A stretch of DNA of 64,000 nt from Haemaphysalis longicornis (taxonomy: Eukaryota > Arthropoda > Arachnida > Ixodida > Ixodidae): NCBI GenBank assembly GCA_013339765.2, contig CM023449.1, forward strand, positions 200,967,422-201,031,421, in the 5' to 3' direction. The position numbers were made by a program, and so were the translations under genes. Below, in pieces: positions 12,208 to 23,150 of this stretch. Positions within the stretch are counted from its first letter, which is position 1. Each line of letters starts with the position of its first letter. The notes under the pieces were generated by a model, which saw nothing but the letters and a program-made list of their open reading frames with translations, had not been told where the DNA came from and made no database searches.

Positions 12208-12365
12208 GTTGCAAATCGTGTTTGAACTTCCTGCGCAAATTCCACGTGGTTCGCATGAGCCACGCGCGGAGGAGCGGTGAGCATGTTGTTGCAAAATCGT
12301 GTTCGAACGCAGACCGCAAATCTCACGTGATTCGGATGAGTGGCAACGAGGCAGCGTTTGGGGAA
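12208..12365 (+). repeat. Imperfect 80-bp tandem duplication
   Basis: GTTGCAAATCGTGTTTGAAC at 12208 recurs as GTTGCAAAATCGTGTTCGAA at 12288. The following blocks (CGCAAAT, CACGTGRTTCG, ATGAG) recur at the same spacing. The second copy runs into the 146-codon open frame at 12299-12739, which has Pro-rich and acidic parts but no domain I recognise. I do not call that frame a gene. Confidence 0.6.
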
Positions 12366-12740
12366 AGTGTGAGGGCGGTCCCTGGTGGCGACGCATGACC
12401 TATGTGTGTGGGGGAGGCAGTGATAAAAATGATGCCATAGCTGCGCGTGACGCCGTTTTCCGAAAAATTTCTCCAGATGCTCCTATCCGTTTTGTTTCTA
12501 CCTTCGATGCTTCGTTCGCTCACTCTTTACGCGGATGTCGACGGACGCAGCTTCCGGCACCGCCAGTGCCACCTACGCCACCACCTCTTCGAAACAAAGG
12601 TCCCGGGCGCCAAAAGCCTGCGCCCTTAAATGAGAATCATCCGTTAACGAAGGACTATGTAATCGTAAGAGAAGACGCCAGGTTCACTGTCATACAAGAA
12701 AAGTTTGAAGTGTTGGACCAAAATGATGGGAACTTTTGAA

Positions 12741-12758
12741 CCCCCCCCCCCCCCCCCC
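12741..12758 (+). repeat. Homopolymer tract, C18
   Basis: An uninterrupted run of 18 C follows directly after the stop of the open frame at 12299-12739. The minus strand is G18, which can form a four-stranded structure. Length may be inexact because such runs are hard to sequence. Confidence 0.85.
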
Positions 12759-13270
12759 AAGTACCGCAGGTAAAATGTCGACGAGAAATACACCTTGGTT
12801 ACATAAAAGCTGCAGATAGAACATTATGGCAATAAAAGAGCTGTCCAAAAGTGTCGTGTGTGTTATTTTTCTCAATCCCTGGCAACTTTCGAACGGGACC
12901 TCAGCTTTAGAAACTCGAAAAAAAATGCGGTGATGGGCAGTATCACTATCTGTATACAGAATTTCTTGCTTGAAGCTTTACTAATAGCTCGTTGCGAAAG
13001 AAGCTCAAAATGATGTGGTATTCTAAACTAACGGAATTTGAAAGCATCAGGTTAATGTTCCGTCTCTCAGGACTGCCGAAAAGAAACATGGCAGGCAGTG
13101 TCGCGTCATCGTTAACGGTTCCAAATACAAAATGCACAATAGGACAAGCTGTCTTAAATCCGCGATACAACAATGTCGTCGGAGAGGGCACGTTTACGAA
13201 CAATATGTCATCAAATGCGAGAATTATTTGCACTGAATCGGACACCATAAAACAAACAAATTGAATAATT
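12759..13270. other. Unassigned stretch
   Basis: AT-rich DNA. The overlapping 90- and 100-codon open frames on opposite strands at 12946-13264 have no recognisable domain. Confidence 0.5.
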
Positions 13271-13343
13271 TTCTTTATCTATCTATTCTTTATCTATCTT
13301 TATCTTCTTTATCTATTCTTTATCTATCTATCTTTATCTATTA
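13271..13343 (+). repeat. Microsatellite (TCTA/TTTATCTA)n
   Basis: A compound run of TCTA and TCTT units, typical of a tetranucleotide microsatellite with interruptions. It ends in TATTATATATAG. Confidence 0.9.
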
Positions 13344-13916
13344 TATATAGGACAGAAGTAGTCCACAGAGCAGATTTTTAAGGAAGCATGAAGGAAAATA
13401 CGACACGCGGAACAAACTTAAGAATTATCAAAAATAAGATGGGAGCAAAAGAAGAGTTATACCTGCGCCAAAGAGGCGTAATCAAGGTTTTGAGGGTGAA
13501 GTGACCACAGAAATTGTTTGTCGCGTTATATAACAAAGGCGTCAACCGTAAAATATCCAACGGCCTATTTATTGGTTTAAATACGGCGTAGCATATTCCT
13601 GCACTTTTTTTAGAACGTGCGACTAGATATCGTTTGCCGGAATCACGCTGCTACGCCTTGAAAAGTTACAGTATTTATTCAAGCAGGCACTTTTAATTCT
13701 TGACTACGATGTGCACCGGAAAACCTTCAGATAGTAGTAAAAAATAGCTGCCATGTTAAACAAACGGTCATAATTAGTACGCAAAAACCATCTTTTGGGA
13801 TCCCTAGTGAGTGCTTGGCGTATTTGCGCTACATTAATTTTTATTACATATTTTATTGCAGTACTGATGATGCGGAAATATTCATGTATACCTACAATGA
13901 CAAGTGGCCGACTGAC
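13344..13916. other. Unassigned stretch
   Basis: AT-rich, with no gene or repeat that I recognise. Confidence 0.5.
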
Positions 13917-14110
13917 CTAATGACTGACTGACTGACTCACTCACTCACGGTATCTTCAACGCACAGCGAAAACGGCTTGACCTATAGATTTGAAATTTAG
14001 GGAGTACATTTGTTTAATGACGTAGGGGCGCACTCAGCGGAATGTCCTAGTTGAACTTCCAATCCTTACTAACGAATAGGGGGATATTGAGTTTTCTTTA
14101 ATTCGTCTTT
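13917..14110 (+). repeat. TGAC/TCAC tract joined to a dispersed repeat
   Basis: A short tract of TGAC then TCAC units (13919-13949) is followed by GCACAGCGAAAACGGCTTGA and then TTGAAATTTAGGGAGTACAT. Further on come GTAGGGGCGCACTCAG and a block with GAATAGGGGGATA. I recognise the order of blocks (tetranucleotide tract, GCACAGC, ACCGCTTGACC, TTGAAATTT, GTAGGNGCGCACT) from a repeat seen in many invertebrate genomes. The name and mechanism are unknown to me. No terminal inverted repeats or coding are visible. Confidence 0.5.
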
Positions 14111-17100
14111 ACCTTCCTCATCCGTTCACATATCAAAGCGCGTTTAGGTCATACGTGCAGCCCCTAGGGATATCTCAAACTTAGTTTTACGGTTGCGCCA
14201 TAACCAACGCTTTTCGGACGATTCTACATTACAAAACAAATAGGATGCTCCTAAAGTTCCTTCAACAAATGTTTCACTGGTTGATTTATTCAATTTGGGT
14301 TTGCTAGTAAAAGTTAGTCATAAAAATGCACAAAACTCTTTTAAGGGTTTCGCCCTGTGACGCCAATTTTTAAAATGGCGAAAAAATAAATAAGCGACAC
14401 GCCTGAAGAGCTGGAAATGCCTAAAAAGGTGATGAGGATGCCTAGCGAAAGTGCTGGTTTAAACGCCTTAAAATTTCATAATCACAACGTGATAATCGTG
14501 TACAAGATCAATATAGCGGAAATTTTTAGAAGTATACCAGAGAGAGCACCCAGCTTTCCGGTTCACGCCTAGTTCAGCCATCGGACACCAGGCGCTCAGG
14601 AACGAGTGCAACTGAACGGAAGGCGGTGAAAAGCGTAAAAATAATTTTTAGAATTTTTTTTTTACCGCAGGCCAGTTGCGATATTGAACTAGCTCTGGGC
14701 GATATACGTGACTTACGCAGGTGCGTAAACACTGTTCTATAGTATTTTTTCACACATTCCCCAATAACAATATAGTGCATTGATATATCCAATTTGTTTG
14801 CTAACAAATGCTGCGCATACACTTGGCCGAAACCCTACTTCACGATTTTGTCCTAACATGCGTATATAGAGGCCAGAGGGGCTTTTTTAACTTACACCTC
14901 TTTCGATGTGGAATTCAGTTCAATTGCGTTCGATGTGGAATTCGCATTGCGTTCGCCTTTGTTGGGACTTTCTTTAACCAAGCGTCCCCCGCAGGAGCCA
15001 TGTTTTTAGCACAAAACTGTGAATGATGAGTATCCTTTACACCCACTGAAATAACCTATGGGTAAGCAGTCGTTTCAGCGCACTATCTTGGTGCAATTTG
15101 TTTTTTGGGAGAGTTCCAACAGAGGACAAGTTCCAGCTGTTTCCCATTACCACACACCTCCGGTGGGAGCCTATGTGTTGACAGTAGGCGGTAGTTCATA
15201 ATTGTGTAAAACGTCATGGCGAACTACCCAATTATGAGAAAAAATAACTGAAATCGTTTTATATCCATTAGGGTCATTAGTATAGTTGCCCACCCAGTCA
15301 TCACCGGGTACTACCCCTAGTCAGTACATAAAGGTTAGTGGAATTTTAGTTCTTAGGTACCTTGTTGTAGTCAAATGTTTACTAAACGATCAAAAATTTG
15401 TACTCAAAGGATCATACATGCTAGAGAGACTCACGTGCTAACCAATTCATCATTGCCCAGCTGAAAACATTCCGCGCACAAAGGAAATAAAGAGGGTACA
15501 CTTCGGTTTTTTTTGGCACCCACGATGCAGGATTTTTGGATTATTATCCTCAGTGTATAAAAAATGTCTGAATGTGTCTAGGTACATAACTATTGCCCTT
15601 TGTCACCTGTGTAATATATTGGTTTTGTTTTGAGGTAACTGACACTAGTCTTTAGAATAGCAGTGAAGGATCTTGAGAAATTTTATTCGAAACGAGTTTT
15701 CGGAAGTTTCTTTTAGGGGAACTTTTCACAAATACTGTATAATATGTAAGGCCTATGAAGTTACCGCTTGATTTAATCTGCCTGAAGATTACTCGCACAG
15801 CTGTATGATGCTACATTAAATTACCAATGGCGACTGAAAGGCTTCATTGGAACCCCAGAAATTATTTTAGGGCCGAGAAGTAAGTTGTTAGTTTTCTGTA
15901 TTAGTATAACCCGCACAGCGTTGTTAAGTATACGTATAAACGTTCGCGAATTTCGCTGCTGATGTTAAAACTTTATGCCTGAGGCAAGAGCTTATTATAT
16001 ATTTTAGGGTACCCCGCATGCCTGACAGGGTATAGGAGGTTTTCAGGCGCCAAACACTGACCATAAAACTTTAAATATCCTGTGATTCATATAAAATTTA
16101 TATCAAAGAAGGGGAGATAAATATCATCTCATTGATAGGTGTGTGCTCAACTCCTGCAATATCTGCGAAAAGTGCAGTTGTGTATTTAGTTTAAAGTGCC
16201 AAATAAAGAAAGCCTATAACAAATAAAAAACACTTCGTAGATATGCAGCTTTTCTCATTTTCGGTGCAAAAGAAAGACAAATGGTTTAAAGTTTGCTCAA
16301 ATGACAGAAAACTGCGTTAAAGTGTAAATAATTGCAATATATTTCCTGCCCCAATTGGCTATTGACAATATCTAAAGCTATTTCCAAGATACGACTGCTT
16401 TAATAGCCACGTGTAGTGTCTAGTAACTTGAATAAAGAAGCTTACGCCAATTCCAGCTATAGATGGGGTCTTCTGGTTACCGAGGTGACTTTTTCTCATA
16501 GATATCGCCGATAAAATTAATGAAATCGCCGTTCCTTACTTAAGAGAATTTATTACTTCCGATGGTACATAAACGGCACGTTTTACCACACTTGTTAGGG
16601 GTCTAGTTGCTGATATGTATTAGCATGTGTCAGCAAGACATGTTGCTGATATGTTTTAGCCAGAATCCATAGTACTTATCATGTTCATGAACCGGTCACA
16701 TTAGTTTTAGCGCCCAAAAAAACTGGAATCAATGTCTAAAACCAAATTCTACAATTTGCTTAAATTGTCCCCTTATGACGTTACTGAATACTAGGTGGCT
16801 ATTGCGGGTTGTGAGTAACTGCAGCTTTCACGCTATACCCTTTAAGATATTGATGTTCCTGCTGCATCTGCATAGGAGATTATTCATACAGATAAGGTAG
16901 TTTATTTAAAATGCCGCCCATCCGAGCAAGTGGTAAGTTTACTCCTAACCCCGTATTTCTGACTTGGCCTGAGAGGTGCCAGACAGACCACTAGGCTTTC
17001 CGGCGCCGCTGGCCTTTCTTGAATAAGCACAAAGGAAGAAAGTTTCATTACCTACTAGAGCGCAAGCATTATGGAAACGTTTGTGCAGCATTGTTAAATA

Positions 17101-18827
17101 AAAATATGGCCGTCCGTAAGTGGGACTATACGCTGTACAAACTCCCCGCATTACTCAGTTGCAAGCTGCCCAGAACTGGACGGATGGGCGATCACACAAA
17201 CAGCGCCGTGTTTGTGTGATCCTCTTATCATCTTGTTCTTGCGCTGTATGTAACTCAGCTAAGCACCACATGTCCCGCCTACAATCCCTGCCCCCACATT
17301 AGTTTGTAATGTGGCAAGGGCTACACCCACGGTAGGTAGGCCAGGAAGATGCGGATAGCGTAGCCAAAGACTTGCACCTGGAGAATGAGCGAACAAAGAA
17401 TGTCGTGTGAGTGGTCTAGCTGGACACATCGTGAGGTTATCACGGTTTATTGCCTGTTTAACCATCTTAAACTATTAATTGCATTGCCATACACATGTGG
17501 ATAGGTGCAAACGTAATAGCTACATTTCTGAACACCTGTAAACAATAAATGTAGTCACAAATGTTATTATTTCTAGCGTAACTGACGCGCACGCACATTT
17601 GCGGATGAAGGGTGGTTGAGGGGGAGTATTGTTGTCTTTCTCGCAAAATCGCTTAAATGTACTGGTCTTGCATTACTTAAACAAGGAGTCTATTTAAAAT
17701 ATTAAGGAAAAATAAAGACAGGGCGCGACATTTTGAAATATTACAGCCGGAAATTGAGAGCACAGGCCATCACACGACATGCCCTAAGAAAGGTAGTAAA
17801 TCTCCACTGCTATTTTGATTAAAGACGGCTTGTTCCCTCAACACAAATCCTCTTTCACAAATCACTGCTCAAAGTGGCTTGTGATTAGACACATATACAA
17901 GTCTATTTATGTTGACTGCCATTGCTGGAAAATTGCAAATGCAGCAAAACAGCGGACTCACGGCAAGAGTCTGCGTGTAATTTTAGTTCTTTTTCAAAAC
18001 TGTATGCAAAAATTGGTGCATACAGATACATGGGTATGTTTTGTGACTCTTTGTGTTGGGAAGCGCTTCCTCAGCTTTGCTGTATTTTCCACTGCACAAA
18101 TCGATTTCCTGCGTACTGCGTCGGCAGTGGCGTGATTCTTAATTTGCATACACAGAAATCACCTGATGTTCTCCTTGCTTCCTTAGCAAATTACTTTCAA
18201 AAGAAGACCTGTACCCTTTGATTTCAAAACAACCCCCAGAAGAATTTCTCGTATACAAGTGTAGCTGGAACTCCGTTGCCGGAACTGAAGCCCCTAGTTG
18301 CGTGGTGCTCTATCACCATTAGGGAGCGCGTCGCATGCACCTGACGTGTTTGCGAACTAGCGCTCTTCGGCCAAACGGGGGTATTTGCCGCAGCAATCAA
18401 TTATGAAGGAATAGAAGGTAAGCTGCGTTGTCTACACGGCGGGAACATGCCAGGAAGCTTTAGCGCCCTTTGAGTACGCAGTAACGAGAACAGAGCTGTC
18501 TGGCGGCAAAGTTGTTCTTGAAAAAACAGAAATAGCAGGAAAGTTTGCTAGAGGACAAGGGTCTCTTCATTTCCTGCTACCGGTAACCGAAATAAGTTTC
18601 TGGTCCTGCCAGTTGGGTGCCTAGCCAAAATGGCAGTACGGAAAAAAGTACCGAACAGGCCTGAATACAGTCGTATCCGTAGAACGTCTGGGGATTGTGG
18701 CTGTGGCACAGCTGTACCAAGCTTCCGGAAACCAGGAACTTGGGGAAATATTATGTCCGGCCACTGGGTGATAGAAAGGGGGTTAATGTGTTTTCCTTAT
18801 AGCGGCTATGAATACAAAATGCTTATA
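14111..18827. other. Long unassigned AT-rich stretch
   Basis: No gene is supported in 4.7 kb. Small direct repeats are visible: TTCGATGTGGAATTC at 14902 and 14929, and GTTGCTGATATGTWTTAGC at 16606 and 16642. A perfect hairpin sits at 17190-17221. All open frames are around 100 codons or shorter and lack known domains. Confidence 0.55.
17190..17221. repeat. Perfect 13-bp inverted repeat with 6-base loop
   Basis: GATCACACAAACA is followed by the loop GCGCCG and then TGTTTGTGTGATC. The arms pair without mismatch. The flanks do not extend the stem. It could be a protein-binding palindrome or the relic of a foldback element; nothing near it indicates a function. Confidence 0.85.
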
Positions 18828-19330
18828 CTAATATCTGTTCAGCGGCCTAAAAGAAGCTTTGGTTTCCGACTACCATCCTCGCCATCGGTGAAGCCATCTG
18901 CCTATCAAACAATTGTTAGGCCCCGCTAGCATCAACTGGAACTCGTATCATAAAGTATAAATTGATAAGCTTGAAAAAGTGCAAATAAAGGTGGCTCTGT
19001 TTATACTACCAGGTTACAAGCGCACTGACTCTGTTTCAAATATGCTTGAAATTCTTAACTTGCGAACCCTAGCATATCGCTGTACTCGTGCGCGATTCGT
19101 GTCTTTCTTTTTACTTACCCATAATGCCTTCAGCATTAAAGCTACACAGCACGTAATTCCCAGACGAGGTAGATAAATCCGAGGTACCAATAGCCGCGCT
19201 TACAGAATACCGGAACTATACATCAACGCTTACGCATAATCCTTTTTTCCACGCACATTACGTCACAAAAATACATTGACAGAACCTGTAACCCAATCTC
19301 AAACTATTTTGGATTGCAGCACCGAATTCA
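18828..19330 (+). mobile_element. CR1/jockey-type LINE fragment (RT C-terminus)
   Basis: The plus strand reads AYQTIVRP at 18900-18923 and LEKVQIKVALF at 18970-19002. LEILNLRTLAYRCTRARF follows near 19043-19096 and SFFPRT lies at 19240-19257. This is the order found at the carboxyl end of CR1/jockey-type reverse transcriptases (usually AYKTLVRP, LEKVQNRAARF, L..LAYRR, FFPRT). At least two in-frame stops and one shift break it. The 5' part, including the catalytic YxDD block, is absent. The fragment may share its family with the minus-strand copy at 51.4-52.2 kb, which has the same FFPRT signature, but the intervening residues differ. Confidence 0.75.
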
Positions 19331-22194
19331 TGCAGCACCAAGTCCAAATCAACCCTAACCTTCTTGTTCATGGTCTGAGTGCATGTTTGCATACATGTAG
19401 GTGTATATGGATGTACATGTGTTGAGTATGCCATCATATTTGTATATGTAAACTGTAGTGTATTCCATGGTTTGCACATTATTTGTGTGCGTAGTTTGAA
19501 TGAAAACGTAGACGTACACGCGTATGTAAGCACTTTTATGCTTATATGCCAATACAAGGATTTTGTAACACCCCCCTCTATGGGCTTACCGGCCAACAGT
19601 AAGTAAATAAAAATCTTTAAGTTTTGTTCATTCGAAAGACTGCCTAATTAGAGTAAGGCTGACACCACATTTCATGTAAAACGTGCTACATAGTACAAAA
19701 AGCAGAGATTCTGAAGCGACTCGGTCGCTACTTTTCCGCCCCGAACTTTTGATGTATTATGGGCAATTCATTGAGATTGGGCGAAGCCGGAAAAATCCAA
19801 TTTATTATAAACAGAAATCATAAGCTTGCTTAAAGAGCTATTAGCAGATGAATTTTGTGCATAATTTTTATAGCAGTTAGAGTGTATGTGTTAACGCTGG
19901 ATGTTACCAAAGAACACGTAAACATAGAAACAGCAAGTGCGGCAATCCGCCGGGTGACACTGTATAACACAGCCGTAGGGCGCGTGCCTTAAAATTATGT
20001 TACACGACACTGGCCAACTGATAAAGCGGAACGGCCACATATACGATCCTATTTGTCGAGTCATGTCTGATATTTAACGGGACAAATGTTATCAACCGTA
20101 CCAAGAATACGGCATCTAAACCGGTCATAAAGGAACTCTGCGCGAACCGCGGTCTTTGAGCGGTATTGGTTTCCAATCTACAATAGCAGTCGGTAACCAC
20201 GGTTACCCCAGACAGAGATTGTTGGATAGCAGTAGCCTTAGTTAACATGATACGTGTTGTTTTAGGTACCTGCCCTAAATAAGTCGTCGCTAACGTCAAG
20301 AAACATACGGTGGAGCGGGAGAAGGGAAGTCTTGGCATGAAATGTTTAATTTTTCAGTGAATAAAGCATCTTTGCAGCTGTATAAGCGCTGGCAGCGCTA
20401 TAAGATACCAAATCTTTTCAATATAACAAGTGTGTATCTTATCTTTATGGCCCTTTTAAGGCAGGCGGTAGGTTAAGAAAAAACTGGCTTAGAGCAATAA
20501 CATCTAGTCTATAGTCCTGCGGTCGAGGCAAAACGAAAACTGACAGCTTGCCCGAAAGCTAGGACGTTTAGTCCGTAGTCCTATGAATAATTTAAATAAA
20601 CTTGATAGTAAAACTTTGCACTTTGCTGCCTCTAATTTTCTAAAATCAGAAATGAAGTACATTTTTGGCGAACTCTTTCTTTATTGGAACGTAAAGAAAT
20701 AATAGGCATACGGTAATTTCCTCGCCGTTTCCGCCCTAAGCATAAGGTAGTAGACAAACGGTAAAAAACATATTTTCTTTCCGAACTCTTTTTGAAACCT
20801 TTCCGTGAGACGTTTTATGAAAACAATTCTCAAGAGCATGCACAAAGGTATACACGTAAACATTCATTCGATAAGAAGGCTGTGGCGTTTCTTGGCGTGT
20901 AAAAAGGTTTCGTTGTTGTTGATTTGCCAATACCCGCACGGATTGTTGGTCGGCGTGGCGCGTGTGCGACTACCGGTACCTTTTCAACAGTTCTCTTATG
21001 CGCCTGAAGGGTGTGCAGTGTCGAGGTTTTTGTGTTACCGTTTCATAAACCGTTACCATTTACCCTTTCATACCGTTTCACTTGTGTTACAGTTTCAGTC
21101 GATAGTTAGCGCTCGTCCTGAGCAGTTCTTCAATTTGCCCTGTGTTTTTTCGCCCACTTTTCTATCACGTCTAAGATATTTATTATTAAGAGTTCTAATC
21201 TCTAAGAGTTTTAATACTCTAAATTGACAATACTTGTCAAAGAGAAAAGAACTTAAAACGAACAGAACCGGAATAGGAAGGGCTCCACATATGCAGCTAT
21301 TGTCTCCATTTCGGTACACTTTTTCTTAACTTGACGGAGAACGCTCACAATATTCTAGGGCCATGACTAAAAAATGCGTCAACATTGCTCCAAATACAAA
21401 TACGTCGAAATTCGAGTAAGCCACAGAAGCATTCAAAAGAGGCAAGCATTCAGCGGGAGAAACCAGGTCCCTACACCCCCTCCATTTAAATGCCTCTTTT
21501 AATGACAATAGTCTGTTGAGTTATGTGGCCATGCAATCCTATTGCGAAGTCAACACCACCACACTCAAGATGAACCTTATAGACTACTCCTCCAGACCAA
21601 AATTTTCGCCACTCCATGCGTTCGCACATACCAACCCGGCTTTCGAGGCAAAGTTACCGCATTGGTGCCCGTCTTCGTAGGTGCTTTGAATGCGAAAGCT
21701 GTACGGCTTACCCCTGCGAAATTTTAATGCTACATCGCGTGTGCATTATGGTAGCTGCAAGAAAAGAATATATTACAGACTGCAAGCTTCTCAGCATAGG
21801 GTTTCAATTGTTCTTCCAAGTGGAATCCAGTGCATACGAAGCAATGAAAGCGAAGCCGACGCATACCCGATAAGCAGTGAATGGTGGGGGACTGACATCC
21901 CATTCTGTATGTTACAGCTGCACGTAACAGTTAATGTAATGCTTTGAGGACTGACGTTGCCCTCTGCTACACGTAGCTTGACGCATAACGCGTTTGAAAA
22001 CGATTGAACAGTCGTTAGGCGTAACGTTACGCTGACGTGGCGATAAGCCACCATAGAGACCGAACTGCATTCAAACAAATCTAGTCATAAAGACTGCCAA
22101 CCACCATGACACATGCCATCAAAAACTCAGAGGCGATTAACCGGCGCCCAGTGCCACATACCATAGATGTTCACAGACATGTACATCATAGCCA
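19331..22194. other. Unassigned stretch
   Basis: A TGTATATG-rich low-complexity zone lies at 19380-19530 and accounts for the overlapping open frames there. The 112- and 140-codon frames at 20000-20338 (minus) and 20805-21227 (plus) have no recognised domain. No RNA gene is seen. Confidence 0.5.
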
Positions 22195-23150
22195 AAAGAG
22201 TAACTTAATACCGTTACTCGTTCCTCGATCAAAAAGTAACTAAATATGTTACTTCTTAACGAATCCCCAAAGAACCTCGTAGATTATCCCAAAACTAACG
22301 AGTCACTTTTCCCGTTAATTTGACGAACAAAGACACAAATGTTTTGTTTCCTGGTTCCGTGTTTTGCTTTTAGTAGTCGTTGCACATAAGTAGTAGCGGC
22401 CTTTCGAGGTTTTCATCGGTTGTGCTTCCCTGCTTTCTCGGAAATACATCTGCGGCTGCGCCGAAGAGTCGTTCTACCGAGGCACTCGTAAGAACGCCAG
22501 TTGTGCTTCCGGAAGAGCTGGTGGGTATTCGGGAATTGCGCCTTCAACAAAGACCGCGGGCACACATTTCGTTCAAGGAGAAACAGAGAAAGTTCCTCCG
22601 GGTAATCGACGGACGTTTACAGTGGTTAAATAAAAAATTCGTCCGCTAGATCACGTTTCTCGGGACGCGTGCTTCGATCCTGGCTTCCTTGAAACTTTGA
22701 GAGTTCGTCCTTCACCATGTTCCTTCACCAGCGTCGTGAGCTATCAGTGATCCACGATTGGTTCCACGATATAGGATAATAAGCAGCAGCCTTGTTGTCG
22801 CGATATTCCCGGTTGTTGCATCTCCGGCATTGCACCGACAATTCCGTAAACTGAATGCTACGAAAACAGGCCTTGATGAGCGTAGAATAATTCACAAAAG
22901 AAATTATGCCCCAACCACCAGAATGTAGGCAACGGCGCTGCTGCTTTGGAGAGCCAAATATCTGCGCAATATCCCTATAGACGCATGCGGAGGTTAAAAT
23001 AAAAACAAGGCCTTTTAAGCGGTGTTTCTTACGTTACCCCTCAGGAATAACGACATACCGTAAAAGAAACGGAATACGTCACGTGTTTTTTAAAGTAACC
23101 AAATAGTTTACTCGTTACCGAAAATTATAAGCAGGTAAAGTGATTCATTC
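22195..23150 (-). mobile_element. Non-autonomous hAT-type DNA transposon
   Basis: The two ends are rich in GTAAC/GTTAC words in mirrored order: AGTAACTTAATACCGTTACT near 22199 and AGTAACTAAATATGTTACTT near 22236 on the left, GTAACCAAATAGTTTACTCG near 23095 on the right. Such subterminal repeats are typical of one group of animal hAT elements. Inside lies the end of a hAT transposase on the minus strand. The exact borders and the 8-bp target duplication expected for hAT were not resolved, so the coordinates are approximate. The body between 22.65 and 23.05 kb has no coding that I recognise, consistent with an internal deletion. Confidence 0.6.
22370..22530 (-). pseudogene. hAT transposase C-terminal dimerisation domain (fragment)
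   Basis: On the minus strand, the 39 codons from 22486 to the stop at 22370-22372 read SASVERLFGAAADVFPRKQG, then STTDENLERP and LLLMCNDY. This is the hATC dimerisation region that ends most hAT transposases (S.A.SVER.FS..G...T..R..L......L..L..N). The preceding codons to about 22530 are a poor fit, so the protein is truncated upstream. The DDE-type catalytic core and the BED zinc finger are not present in the neighbourhood. The unbroken frame of the last 38 codons suggests fairly recent decay. Confidence 0.8.

Noticed and set aside
12299..12739. 146-codon open frame as a protein-coding exon
   Set aside because: It starts within an 80-bp duplication, ends directly before a C18 run, has no known domain, and lacks convincing splice sites.
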